A stretch of 64,000 nucleotides of DNA from Nostoc sp. WHI (GTDB lineage Bacteria > Cyanobacteriota > Cyanobacteriia > Cyanobacteriales > Nostocaceae): contig NZ_WBKM01000258.1 in the NCBI RefSeq assembly GCF_015714725.1, positions 18,833-82,832 on the forward strand, given 5' to 3'. The notes below the pieces were generated by a model. It was not told the DNA's origin. It saw only the letters and a list, made by a program, of their open reading frames with translations, and did not search any database. Shown here piece by piece: positions 9,427-17,927 of the stretch. The position numbers and the translations under genes were made by a program. Position 1 is the first letter of the stretch. Each line of letters starts with the position of its first letter.

Positions 9427-10845
9427 ATGATAACAACAGAAATCAGTCCTTATCTTAAAGACAACTTCTCTCCTGTACAAGCGGAAATCACAGCCTATGA
9501 CCTACCAGTTATCGGTGAGCTACCCCACGATTTATCTGGAACATTTGTCCGCAATGGCCCTAATCCCCAGTTTCCTTCCATAGGTCGTTACAACTGGATT
9601 GATGGGGACGGTATGTTGCATGGCATTCAGATCAGCAATGGTAAAGCCGTCTACCGGAATCGATATGTGCATACACGGGGACTTAAGATCGAGCAGAAGG
9701 CTGATCAAGCTATTTGGACGGGTCTAATGGAACCGCCACAGCTTAATAACCCCGCTAATAACTTCTTTAGTCCCTTCAAGAATACTGCCAATACTGCTTT
9801 AGTGTGGCACGCTGGTCGCCTCTTGGCACTTTGGGAAGGAGGTGAACCCTACGAAATTGAGGTGTCTGATTTAAAGACAGTTGGGCCATACACTTATGAC
9901 GGTCAACTAGCTTCTCCCTTCACGGCTCACCCCAAAGTTGATGCGATGACTGGAGAAATGATGTTCTTTGGATATTCCCTGTTGCAGCCACCCTATCTAC
10001 GATATACCCTTGTTTCAGCCCAAGGAGAGATAGTAAGAACAGTTCCCATCGACCTGCCAATAGGGGTGATGATGCATGATTTTGCCATCACTGAAAATTA
10101 TACACTCTTCATGGATCTGCCCCTGACATTTAGGCTAGAAAGGTTGCGCCGGAGGGAACCAGCTTACATGTTTGAGCCCGATTCTCCCAGTCGCTTTGGT
10201 ATCCTTCCTCGTCACGGAGATAGCAACAGTATCCGATGGTTTGAGGTTCCTACCTGCTACGTTTTACATACTCTAAATGCTTATGAAATCGGAGAGGAAG
10301 TTGTCCTTATCGCCTGCCGAGCGAACGATGCCAAGGTTCTCAACATACCCACAAAGACAAAACTGAATAACAATCACGAAGATAGACCTATTCTGTATCG
10401 CTGGCGGTTTAATCTTTCCACAGGTACGGTTCAGGAAGAAGCGATTGATGATGTGGCATCAGAATTTCCTAGTTTGAATCAGCAATGGGTAGGTAAATCA
10501 AACCGATATGGCTATGGAGCAAAAATGGTATCGGGACAGACACCCCTTTTCACTTTTGACGGATTGCTCAAGTATGACTTCACCAGTGGTTGCTCCCAGT
10601 CGCACGAGTTTGGATTGGGTCGCTATGGAGGAGAGGCAGTATTTGTCCCCCAGTTTGATGGTACTGCCGAGGACGACGGTTGGTTGCTCACATTCGTCTA
10701 CGACAAGGCTAAAAACACCTCTGAACTTGTAGTGATCAGTGCTAAGGATCTGACAGATGAACCTGTGGCCCGTATTCTCCTCCCGCAGCGAGTTCCTTAC
10801 GGTTTTCACGGAACTTGGATTTCACAGAGGTTTTTGAGTTGGTAG
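9427..10845 (+). CDS. Carotenoid cleavage oxygenase family protein
   Basis: This 472-residue member of the RPE65/CCO family is an Fe(II) enzyme that splits a conjugated double bond with oxygen, giving two carbonyl products. The four iron-ligand histidines are visible: H168 (TAHPKVD), H217 (MMHDFAIT), H281 (LHTLNAYE) and H461 (YGFHGTW). The VRNGPNPQF and WIDGDGMLHG motifs of the N-terminal blade are intact and the length is normal. The start ATG has an AAGAGGCAAGCA leader. It lies between the aldehyde dehydrogenase and the FAD oxidoreductase on one strand. The substrate may be an ordinary carotenoid or, as inference, a polyene made by the PKS. Confidence 0.93.
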   Translation: MITTEISPYLKDNFSPVQAEITAYDLPVIGELPHDLSGTFVRNGPNPQFPSIGRYNWIDGDGMLHGIQISNGKAVYRNRYVHTRGLKIEQKADQAIWTGLMEPPQLNNPANNFFSPFKNTANTALVWHAGRLLALWEGGEPYEIEVSDLKTVGPYTYDGQLASPFTAHPKVDAMTGEMMFFGYSLLQPPYLRYTLVSAQGEIVRTVPIDLPIGVMMHDFAITENYTLFMDLPLTFRLERLRRREPAYMFEPDSPSRFGILPRHGDSNSIRWFEVPTCYVLHTLNAYEIGEEVVLIACRANDAKVLNIPTKTKLNNNHEDRPILYRWRFNLSTGTVQEEAIDDVASEFPSLNQQWVGKSNRYGYGAKMVSGQTPLFTFDGLLKYDFTSGCSQSHEFGLGRYGGEAVFVPQFDGTAEDDGWLLTFVYDKAKNTSELVVISAKDLTDEPVARILLPQRVPYGFHGTWISQRFLSW

Positions 10846-10926
10846 TGCTTGTTGACTGACAAGGCACTTTCACTGCCATTTCTCAAGGATTTAAAATTCG
10901 CCGTCGAAAAATTAAGGAAGAATATT

Positions 10927-12132
10927 ATGAGAAAGTTATATGACGTTATTATCGTTGGCACCGGAACTGCGGGAGTAACTGCGGCCAATTTACTGGCAGG
11001 AAAGGGATTGGATGTACTTATGGTTGACCAAACTAGTCAACAAATTCTCCAACTCCCGGAAACCTTCTATGGAATAAGCCATGACCTGCTGGTACGGCTT
11101 GATATTGAGAAAAAGATTCAGAAAGCACTTGAAGCTCCAAAGCAAATTCGGCTGATCTCGGCCAGTGATGGTTTTAATTACCAAATTGAAATTGAGCCGA
11201 AAAGGTTAAAGGGTAATGATTATGGGATGGGTTTAAACCGAGCAGTCTTTGAGCAAGTGTTGATAGAAAGTGCTGTGAGTCGTGGGGCGACGTATTTGCC
11301 AAACATGGTGGTTGAAAATTTTATTTTCACCGATGACCAAGTCACGGGTGTTAAATGCCACACTCCTGATGGATGCGTTGAATATGGAGCGAAGGTAGTT
11401 ATTGATGCCAGAGGCAAGCTTACACCATTGACAGATCGTTTAGGTTTAAGAGCGGAAGGGAAAAAACAGGATGAGCATCATATTGCGGTTTTTTCCTATT
11501 TTGTTGGACATAGCTTAACCGAATTGATTCTCAATGACGAAATTTTGGTCATTACTCTAGATGATGGCTACGTCTTGGTTACGGCCCTTTGTGATCAACG
11601 AGTCAGTGTCATGGTCGTTTTATTGGAAGAAAAGGCTAGAAGTGGTGCTAGGAATTTGGAAAAGGTATTTCAGGAAGCCGTCAATTGTTGGGAGCCGCTT
11701 TCTAAGGCTATCCAAGCAGCTGAAAAAGTCATGCCGATGCAACCAGTCATAAATTATAACTGGGAATATGACAGGTATTCTGGCAACGGATTTTTGATTG
11801 TTGGAGATGCAGTAGCGTTTCTTGACCCCTTCTTTTGCAATGGAGTGGTGATTGGGATGAATAGTGGGGAAATTGCTGCTGATTTTGTCCTTCAAGGTTT
11901 AGCTAAGGGCAATTGCTTCAAGGTAGCGGAACATCTGTCTAGTTACGATCAGCAAATTCGCGAATTAATACACAAGTGGGAGCGAGTCTGGGGGATTGAA
12001 AAGCTTAGTTTATGCATTATTGGGTTGTTGAAGCAGACTATTGGGCTACTAGGCCAGCTCTCTTTTCTGAAACTAGGAGCAGTCAATGAAGAACCAAAGC
12101 GGAATAACCCTCTTTTTGCTCTCAAAGCTTGA
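10927..12132 (+). CDS. FAD-dependent oxidoreductase, halogenase-like fold without the halogenase signature
   Basis: This 401-residue flavoprotein begins with a dinucleotide-binding motif (VIIVGTGTAGVTAANLL) and has the second FAD motif GDAVAFLDPFFCNG near residue 290. It resembles the tryptophan-halogenase / geranylgeranyl-reductase superfamily, but I see neither WxWxIP nor KxGES, so it is more likely a monooxygenase, epoxidase or reductase. ATG 10927 is chosen over the in-frame TTG at 10849 because AAGGAAG precedes it and the FAD motif starts just after it. It follows the carotenoid oxygenase closely and precedes the DUF1702 pair. The substrate is unknown. Confidence 0.8.
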   Translation: MRKLYDVIIVGTGTAGVTAANLLAGKGLDVLMVDQTSQQILQLPETFYGISHDLLVRLDIEKKIQKALEAPKQIRLISASDGFNYQIEIEPKRLKGNDYGMGLNRAVFEQVLIESAVSRGATYLPNMVVENFIFTDDQVTGVKCHTPDGCVEYGAKVVIDARGKLTPLTDRLGLRAEGKKQDEHHIAVFSYFVGHSLTELILNDEILVITLDDGYVLVTALCDQRVSVMVVLLEEKARSGARNLEKVFQEAVNCWEPLSKAIQAAEKVMPMQPVINYNWEYDRYSGNGFLIVGDAVAFLDPFFCNGVVIGMNSGEIAADFVLQGLAKGNCFKVAEHLSSYDQQIRELIHKWERVWGIEKLSLCIIGLLKQTIGLLGQLSFLKLGAVNEEPKRNNPLFALKA

Positions 12133-12210
12133 GGGGATAAAGCGTTCTACTTAAAGCAAGGCTAAAGGCTTTTTGATACTAAAATCAACTGCTTACAAAG
12201 GAAAATCAAG

Positions 12211-13167
12211 ATGAAACAGGATTCTGTGCAAACACGATTAAATGATGATAAAACGCTGCCAGTGAATATTTGGGCTGAACGTGGGATTGCAGCGATTAGT
12301 CCCAGCGTGCAGCATCGACTTCGACAGATCCGTGGCACTTTGATTCAGGGCTTGCAGGCAGCGATCGCCGATGATGAACTAGAGGCGATTGTACCCAAGT
12401 TAAATTCAATTGAAGATGAGTTACGCGGATTTGCCTTCGAGGGGGTAGGCATGGGTCTTACCCAGCGAGACTTGGTTGCACCCAGCAAGCAGAATCGAGT
12501 GGAGGCTTTTGTCGCAGGCCCCGGGGCAGCTTATGAACACTTCGTGTATGTGGGGGTGGGTTTGATGCTAGGCAAGGCTCCTCTGCCTGTCGAGCCTTAC
12601 ATATCACAACTTAATCCAGCAAAGGTTTGGTTGGTAATTGATGGCTATGGCTTTCAACATGGTTTATCCCACTGGCAAAAATATCTTGATGACCTAGCGA
12701 TGCCTGAGCATCTTTCTGGCTATGCTTGCCGTGTCTTTGACCAGGGTATGGGTCGCAGCATTTGGTTTGTGGACGGTGCTGATGCCACTCGTATACCACA
12801 GACTATCGGAGCTTTCGCTCCAACAAGGCAGGCAGACCTGTGGGGTGGTATTGGTTTTGTCTGCACCTATTCCGGTGGTGTGGAACGTGCTACTTTAGAG
12901 GCATTGAAGACAGCAGCAGGGCCTTATCAGTTTCAGTTGGCTCAGGGAGCAGCTTTCGCCGCCAAGTCCCGTCAACGAATTGGCAGCTATTCTGCATATA
13001 CAGAACAAGCTTGCGAGGTTTTCTGGGGAATGGGAGCTGCCGCAGTCGCTGAGAATCTAGACACGTCTCCTCAGAGCCTTCAGACTAACGGAGCAACACC
13101 AAGCCACGAATGGCAGCATTACCGGGCGCATGTAGTGATGCCTCGCAGAATTGCTTCACCAGCTTAG
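12211..13167 (+). CDS. DUF1702 family protein, copy 1
   Basis: This 318-residue protein shows the hallmarks of DUF1702: RGFAFEGVGMGL near the N-terminus, then YVGVGLMLGK, VIDGYGFQHG, FDQGMGRSIWFV, RQADLWGGIGF and a late GAAFAAKSRQR block. DUF1702 has no established biochemistry and is known mainly from enediyne gene clusters. No signal peptide or membrane segment is visible. The start ATG follows AAAGGAAAATCAAG. Together with a PKS of PKSE-like layout, this is the strongest sign that the cluster is related to enediyne-type polyene chemistry. Confidence 0.85.
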   Translation: MKQDSVQTRLNDDKTLPVNIWAERGIAAISPSVQHRLRQIRGTLIQGLQAAIADDELEAIVPKLNSIEDELRGFAFEGVGMGLTQRDLVAPSKQNRVEAFVAGPGAAYEHFVYVGVGLMLGKAPLPVEPYISQLNPAKVWLVIDGYGFQHGLSHWQKYLDDLAMPEHLSGYACRVFDQGMGRSIWFVDGADATRIPQTIGAFAPTRQADLWGGIGFVCTYSGGVERATLEALKTAAGPYQFQLAQGAAFAAKSRQRIGSYSAYTEQACEVFWGMGAAAVAENLDTSPQSLQTNGATPSHEWQHYRAHVVMPRRIASPA

Positions 13168-13230
13168 TAGTTTCACTGATAGTTCTTACATGCAATTCAC
13201 TTACTCTAACCCAAGTGCATCTGATGCAAT

Positions 13231-13266
13231 GCTTCGGTTACGTAAGGGTGTAACCGAAGCGTTTTT
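13231..13266 (+). terminator. Intrinsic terminator between the DUF1702 genes
   Basis: A perfect 11-bp stem, GCTTCGGTTAC / GTAACCGAAGC, with an 8-base loop is followed by GTTTTT. It may end or attenuate transcription from the first DUF1702 gene; the second copy starts 93 bp later with its own strong ribosome binding site. Confidence 0.7.
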
Positions 13267-13358
13267 CAGGCGATCGCACCCGCAACTTGGGTTACTCTAA
13301 GCTCTCGCTTCACGCCTAACTACTCAAAAAAATCCACTGCTCAAAAAGGAGAATCAAA

Positions 13359-14327
13359 ATGCAAGACGACTCTTGGCAGCTAAAAATAAATACTGTGATG
13401 ACGCTTTTGAAAGATACTTGGACACAACGTGGGGTTAGATTGGACGATGAAAGAATGCAGCAGCGATTTTTCCAAGTTACCAATTCGATGTGGCAAACCC
13501 ACCAAGCAGCTCTTGCCAATGACGAACGAGAGGTGCTTGAAAACAAGTTAAATTCAATTGAAGCTGAGTTGTTCGGATTCGCCTTAGAAGGGATAGGCAT
13601 AGGTCTTTCCCAGCAGGATCTAGTCGCACCCAGTAAGCAGAATCGAGTGGAAGCCTTTGTGGCAGGTGCTAGTGCAGCTTATCAGAACATGGTTTATTTG
13701 GGGGTGGGTTTGATGCTGGGTAAGAGTCGGTTGCCTATCGAGCGATATTTAAAACCAAGCGATCGCGTGAAAGTTTGGCCCGTAATCGATGGCTATGGCT
13801 TTCAACATGGTATGTTCCACTGGCGAGAATTTCTTGATGCCACAGCAACGCCTCCTGAGCAATTTTCTGACTACACTCGCCATATCTTTGACCAGGGTTT
13901 GGGTCGCAGTATTTGGATGGTGAACTGTGCTGATGTCACTCGGATCTCACAGACTATCGGAGCCTTCCCTGCAACAAGACAGGCTGACCTTTGGGGTGGC
14001 GTTGGTTACGCCTGTGCATCTATAGGTGGTGCAGAACGTGCAACCCTAGAAGCTCTGGGGAGAGCAGCGGGACCTTATCGGTTTGCATTGGCTCGAGCAG
14101 CTGCTTGCGCTGCAAAATTCCGTCAACTACTTGGCAATGCAGCAGGATACACGAAACAGGCTAGTGAGGTTCTCAGTGGCATGGAAACTGCTGCACCAGA
14201 CGAGATTATAAATCAGGCACCGACAAACTTTCCCACCAACACAGAAACGGTAGATTCCGAAGTATGGCAGTTCTACCGAGTGTATCTAATAGCAAATGAT
14301 TTAGCTGCTGTTGCCAAAGCTTCTTAA
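13359..14327 (+). CDS. DUF1702 family protein, copy 2
   Basis: This 322-residue paralogue of the preceding gene shares the same ordered motifs (FGFALEGIGIGL, YLGVGLMLGK, VIDGYGFQHG, FDQGLGRSIWMV, RQADLWGGVGY). Divergence is clear at both ends, so this is an older duplication than that of the halogenases. The start ATG follows AAAAAGGAGAATCAAA, a strong ribosome binding site. Two side-by-side copies could form a heteromer or have split roles; neither is shown. It precedes a DUF302 gene by 84 bp. Confidence 0.85.
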   Translation: MQDDSWQLKINTVMTLLKDTWTQRGVRLDDERMQQRFFQVTNSMWQTHQAALANDEREVLENKLNSIEAELFGFALEGIGIGLSQQDLVAPSKQNRVEAFVAGASAAYQNMVYLGVGLMLGKSRLPIERYLKPSDRVKVWPVIDGYGFQHGMFHWREFLDATATPPEQFSDYTRHIFDQGLGRSIWMVNCADVTRISQTIGAFPATRQADLWGGVGYACASIGGAERATLEALGRAAGPYRFALARAAACAAKFRQLLGNAAGYTKQASEVLSGMETAAPDEIINQAPTNFPTNTETVDSEVWQFYRVYLIANDLAAVAKAS

Positions 14328-14411
14328 GGACATAAAATCTCTTTTCCAGGGATCTGCTTATGCAGCAGATGCCTAAGCTTTGTAAGTGAATAAAAACTCA
14401 AGGAGAAACGG

Positions 14412-14927
14412 ATGACAAGTGTTAATTCCATGACAACTGTCAATTTCACAGGAACTTGTGTCATTGTGTCTTCGGAGAAGTCATTCGAGCAAGTCACGAG
14501 TGCGATCGAGGCAATGGCTAGTCAAGCCGACAATACGCTCCTCAGACAGCTTAAGAGGTTAGACACAAACAAATCTTTTGAGCAGGTAAAAAGTGCAGTT
14601 GAGTCAATGCTTGGTACAAGCGGCTTCACAATCTTGGTAGATTTTGAACTGGGCGGACTATTGACATCCCAATCTAGTAAGCGCAATAAGTCCAAGCTCT
14701 ATATAATTGGAAACCCGTTAATAGCTAACCAAATGTTTGAACACAATCCTGCGGTTGGACTTTACGTGCCATTGCGACTGTTTGTATACGAAGACTTTGA
14801 TGGTAAGACTCGCGTTACTTATGACAAGCCGTCGTCGTTGCTAAGTAGACTTCAGAACGAAGAGATATTGAAGGTGGCGCAAATCCTGGATCAGAAGCTT
14901 GAAGATTTGGCAAAGATGGCTGTATAA
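14412..14927 (+). CDS. DUF302 domain protein, copy 1
   Basis: This 171-residue protein has an N-terminal segment with a duplicated SFEQV..AIE/AVE motif, followed by a DUF302-like core containing LYIIGNPLIANQMFEHNPAVGLYVPLR (positions about 95-121 in the protein; key features GNP, GLY-P-R). DUF302 is a small alpha/beta domain of unknown biochemistry. No signal peptide is visible. CAAGGAGAAACGG precedes the ATG. It lies 33 bp before the PF10118 gene, consistent with one transcript. A second copy lies 1.7 kb downstream. Confidence 0.75.
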   Translation: MTSVNSMTTVNFTGTCVIVSSEKSFEQVTSAIEAMASQADNTLLRQLKRLDTNKSFEQVKSAVESMLGTSGFTILVDFELGGLLTSQSSKRNKSKLYIIGNPLIANQMFEHNPAVGLYVPLRLFVYEDFDGKTRVTYDKPSSLLSRLQNEEILKVAQILDQKLEDLAKMAV

Positions 14928-14960
14928 AATACAGGTAAAACTATTTACAAAGCACAAATT

Positions 14961-15746
14961 ATGTCTCAAATAACTGTACGGCAAATGAATTTTGATTTTC
15001 CCGAGCAGATTGAGAAGTACTGGTATGGGAACAGCCCCTTCAAAACACACTTTTTTAACAGCATCACACTTCTGTTTCCCGATGGGGAACAGTTCATGCT
15101 TCGGACTGTAAAACGACAACTAAAGCACATTGACAACCCCCAACTCAAACAGGAAGCTTCGGCGTTTGTTGGACAAGAAGCACAGCACGCTGTTCAGCAT
15201 GAGAAATTTTGGCAGAATCTACGCCAGCACGGTTATGAGTTCGACTCATATCTTCGCTTTCTGCGGTTTGTTCTTTTTAATCTTTGTGAAACTCGATTGA
15301 GTATCAAATTTAAGCTAGCTATGATCGCAGGAGTTGAGCATTTTACAAATGTGATAGCTGAACTTACCTTGAAAGAGGAACTATTTGCAGAAGCAGACCC
15401 GAAGTTGAAGGAGCTTTTCGAGTGGCATTCTGCTGAAGAAATTGAGCATAAAACAGTCGCTTATGATGTTCTTCAAAATGTCACAAAAAGTTACCCAATT
15501 CGCCTGCTAGGTATACTCATGGCCTATACCTTTGTTTTGGGGTTTGTTAACTTGGGATTGATTATGATGCTGTATCAGGACAAAAAGCTTCTGAATATTA
15601 GGGTATGGCAGGAAATGATCCAGTTCTTTTTTACCAAAGAAAAATTTGTCTTGAAAGTATTCTTGCACTCACTTGAATATTTGAGAACAAATTTCCATCC
15701 TTCACAAAGAGACAATCTGTTTTTAGCCAAAAAGGTAACTGGCTAA
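14961..15746 (+). CDS. PF10118-type predicted metal-dependent hydrolase (possible di-metal helical enzyme)
   Basis: This 261-residue, largely helical protein resembles the PF10118 'predicted metal-dependent hydrolase' family. Two acid/histidine clusters are visible: QEAQHAVQHEKFW (about residues 72-84) and EWHSAEEIEHKT (about 153-164). Their E-x-x-H spacing resembles di-iron carboxylate proteins. A hydrophobic stretch near residues 185-205 suggests membrane contact. The family has no settled reaction, so oxygenase or hydrolase activity is inference. It lies between a DUF302 gene and an ABA4-like gene. Confidence 0.7.
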   Translation: MSQITVRQMNFDFPEQIEKYWYGNSPFKTHFFNSITLLFPDGEQFMLRTVKRQLKHIDNPQLKQEASAFVGQEAQHAVQHEKFWQNLRQHGYEFDSYLRFLRFVLFNLCETRLSIKFKLAMIAGVEHFTNVIAELTLKEELFAEADPKLKELFEWHSAEEIEHKTVAYDVLQNVTKSYPIRLLGILMAYTFVLGFVNLGLIMMLYQDKKLLNIRVWQEMIQFFFTKEKFVLKVFLHSLEYLRTNFHPSQRDNLFLAKKVTG

Positions 15747-15881
15747 ACAAGCTGAAGTTTTTCACTACTGAGCATTTATTTACCATAGGACACCACGCTT
15801 TTTGCCTGGGTAAGGCTGTTAAGCGATTACCCCGATAGTAAGATGACAATAATTTTGTACTAATAATGTGAGAAAGCAGCT

Positions 15882-16367
15882 ATGATCCTTACTCAACTGT
15901 TCGATTTCGCTACTCTCTTTGTCTTGCCCTTTTGGGGGCTGATGATTCTATTGCCGAACTGGGGAATCACACGGCGGGTAATGGAATCATATATACCCTT
16001 CGTGGCTTTGGCAGGACTGTATTTGTACTTATTTGTTAGCAGCATCACACCGGAAACTCTAGCCTTATTCACTCCGAGGCTAGCGAATATTGCCCGATTA
16101 TTTGCGGACGAAAGGGCTGTAACAACTGGATGGGTTCATTTTGTGGTGGTGGATTTGTTTGTCGGTCGTTGGATTTATTGGGAAGGGCAGCGAACAGGTA
16201 TCTGGACAGCTCACTCGCTTACCCTCTGTTTGTTTGCTGGCCCTTTTGGGTTGCTGTCTCACACCTTGACTCGCTGGATTAGCCAAAGATTTTTCCCTCG
16301 TTCTGATAGCGAAGCGGCGGCTGTAGTAGATCGGGTTGTGTTGTCAAGCGGCACGTTGTCAACCTAA
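15882..16367 (+). CDS. ABA4-like (DUF4281) integral membrane protein
   Basis: This 161-residue protein has about four hydrophobic segments and matches the DUF4281/ABA4-like family in pattern: N-terminal FVLPFWGLMILLP, ESYIPF, then WVHFVVVDLFVGRWIYWEGQR and a C-terminal FAGPFGLLSH block. Plant ABA4 is needed for neoxanthin formation, and bacterial members often accompany carotenoid genes. Its position in a cluster with a carotenoid-oxygenase homologue therefore points to polyene or carotenoid chemistry in the membrane, as inference. The gene is complete and the start ATG has a weak GAAAG site. Confidence 0.8.
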   Translation: MILTQLFDFATLFVLPFWGLMILLPNWGITRRVMESYIPFVALAGLYLYLFVSSITPETLALFTPRLANIARLFADERAVTTGWVHFVVVDLFVGRWIYWEGQRTGIWTAHSLTLCLFAGPFGLLSHTLTRWISQRFFPRSDSEAAAVVDRVVLSSGTLST

Positions 16368-16456
16368 GCCAATATTGGTCAAGCTGTTACATAACTTATT
16401 TTTCAATAGTAGTGAATGGCACTAAGATAAGCGCAAACACTGCTAGTTTCTGATAG

Positions 16457-16579
16457 TTCTTCTGGAAAAAGCGTAACACCATCTGGCATCGCCCGAACTA
16501 TGAAGAGCTAGACCCAATAGAAGCGGGATTAGTAGCAAAATTTCAACTTTTTGAGCTACTACAACGCCAGTTTTTCTAA
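16457..16579 (+). pseudogene. Possible 3' remnant of a lost gene
   Basis: A 40-codon open stretch without a start codon reads FFWKKRNTIWHRPNYEELDP and on to a stop at 16577. Its composition looks protein-like (WHRPNYEELDP then an amphipathic helix), unlike random AT-rich spacer. I cannot name the family. It fills most of the gap between the ABA4-like and second DUF302 genes and may be the tail of a deleted cluster gene. Confidence 0.3.
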
Positions 16580-16636
16580 TTTTTTACAACACAACCCTAT
16601 TTGAAAGCTGGTATCAGCATCCAAGAAGGAGAAAGA

Positions 16637-17137
16637 ATGGAAACCCTAACCGGGGCTGGAACGCACGTCGTAGTGTCTTCTAACAAGTCCTTTGAGCAGG
16701 TCGCAGAAGCGATTGAGTCGATAGCGATCGCAGATAAGATTGATTTAGCGATCGTTGAACAAATTGTCTTGGCCAGCAAGTCGTGGGATGACTTCCGGGA
16801 GGCGTTCGAGTCAAAGGTCGGAAGTAATGGCTTTATGACTTTTACAACGATCGATCATGGTAGTCTTATGTCCCTAGCCTTTGAGGGCGTTAAGGCAAAG
16901 CTCTATGTGATTGGAAACCCCCTCATCGCCAAACAAATGTTGGAACAAAATTTAGGGGTCGGACTTTACGTCCCCTTGCGACTGTTTGTGTACGAAGACA
17001 AGGAGGGAAGGACTCACATCGTCTACGACAAGCCGTCGTCTCTTCTGGGACAATTCCAAAACGATAAAATCTCGGCAGTCGCGCAAATGCTCGATCGCAA
17101 GCTCGAAGAATTGGCGACCACAGCAGCGGTATTGTGA
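16637..17137 (+). CDS. DUF302 domain protein, copy 2
   Basis: This 166-residue paralogue of the DUF302 gene at 14412 shares the NKSFEQVAEAIES opening and the core LYVIGNPLIAKQMLEQNLGV followed by GLYVPLRLFVYED. ATG 16637 is chosen over the in-frame TTG 16601 because AAGAAGGAGAAAG lies just upstream. The N-terminal 60 residues are the most diverged part. As in copy 1, nothing suggests secretion. Its function is unknown; the duplicated presence in one cluster suggests a role with the pathway intermediate. Confidence 0.75.
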   Translation: METLTGAGTHVVVSSNKSFEQVAEAIESIAIADKIDLAIVEQIVLASKSWDDFREAFESKVGSNGFMTFTTIDHGSLMSLAFEGVKAKLYVIGNPLIAKQMLEQNLGVGLYVPLRLFVYEDKEGRTHIVYDKPSSLLGQFQNDKISAVAQMLDRKLEELATTAAVL

Positions 17138-17198
17138 GGTTAACACAGAGGATGTTTATAAAGTCCCTTGTCATGCTACGAATTTTTGAGTACATAAA

Positions 17199-17264
17199 AA
17201 ACCTGGTGAGTTACATCTGCAACGGTACGACGCAGTATAATTCGGTTAACAAAGAAAAAATTTT
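17199..17264 (+). repeat. Leader repeat of the PEP-CTERM unit, copy 1
   Basis: About 66 bp ending in CGACGCAGTATAATTCGG and TTAACAAAGAAAAAATTT precede the first PEP-CTERM gene, and recur almost unchanged at 18026-18090 after it. The block contains TATAAT and may be a duplicated promoter. Confidence 0.7.
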
Positions 17265-17285
17265 GAGATTTTGAAGGAGGTAGCT

Positions 17286-17927
17286 ATGAAGATTTCAACA
17301 CTAATTCAAGGTTTATCTATAGGTGCAGTTCTGTTATTAGCTGGACGTCCTGCTTATGGATTATCGTTCTACACAAACATATCAGAAACACAATTAGACA
17401 ATGACCCCATTATAGACATAGCAGGTTATCCTGGTGATACTATTAGTTGGGAAGGATTTTTTGAGACTACTGGTCTCACCGCTAATCTACAGTCCATAGC
17501 CTTGGTCGCAATTTACGATTCAAATGAGATTACTGGACTCGATTTTAGGCGTACTGATGATGATGCACAGTTTTTTCCTGAATTTTCCAGACAGGTAACC
17601 ACTGATCCTAGTACAGGTTTAACCACCATAATAGGTTTTATTGGTGGTCCTCCAGGGTTACCTCCAAACTTTAACCACAAGTTTGATGATGTCGCTATAA
17701 CCTTAGGTTCTCAGCTGAACAATGATGGAAAAGCTGATTTTACGGTTGGCCTAGTAACACGTGCAGTTGATGCAAACGGCAGAGATGTCACGGCTCTATT
17801 CGGAAAACCCCTGGCGTTTGAGGTACAGCTAGCTGCAGTTCCTGAACCCTCAACCCTTTTTGGCTTAGTTCTAGCTGGAGGATTTGGAGCCTTTTTTAGG
17901 AAGCAAAACAGGAGAGCGCAAGCTTAG
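17286..17927 (+). CDS. PEP-CTERM sorting-domain protein, copy 1
   Basis: This 213-residue exported protein has an N-terminal signal peptide (residues 1-27, ending around AYG-LSF) and a C-terminal PEP-CTERM tail: VPEPST, a hydrophobic stretch LFGLVLAGGFGAFF and basic RKQNRR. Such tails are recognised by exosortase/archaeosortase-like systems, and the protein ends up in the envelope or outside. The middle is a beta-rich, Asp/Thr-rich domain with no family I recognise. ATG 17286 is preceded by the strong site GAAGGAGG. No exosortase is in the window. Confidence 0.85.
   Translation: MKISTLIQGLSIGAVLLLAGRPAYGLSFYTNISETQLDNDPIIDIAGYPGDTISWEGFFETTGLTANLQSIALVAIYDSNEITGLDFRRTDDDAQFFPEFSRQVTTDPSTGLTTIIGFIGGPPGLPPNFNHKFDDVAITLGSQLNNDGKADFTVGLVTRAVDANGRDVTALFGKPLAFEVQLAAVPEPSTLFGLVLAGGFGAFFRKQNRRAQA

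Noticed and set aside
10498..10809. 103-residue minus-strand frame inside the carotenoid oxygenase gene
   Set aside because: It is a shadow frame; the sense strand encodes the essential C-terminal region of the oxygenase.
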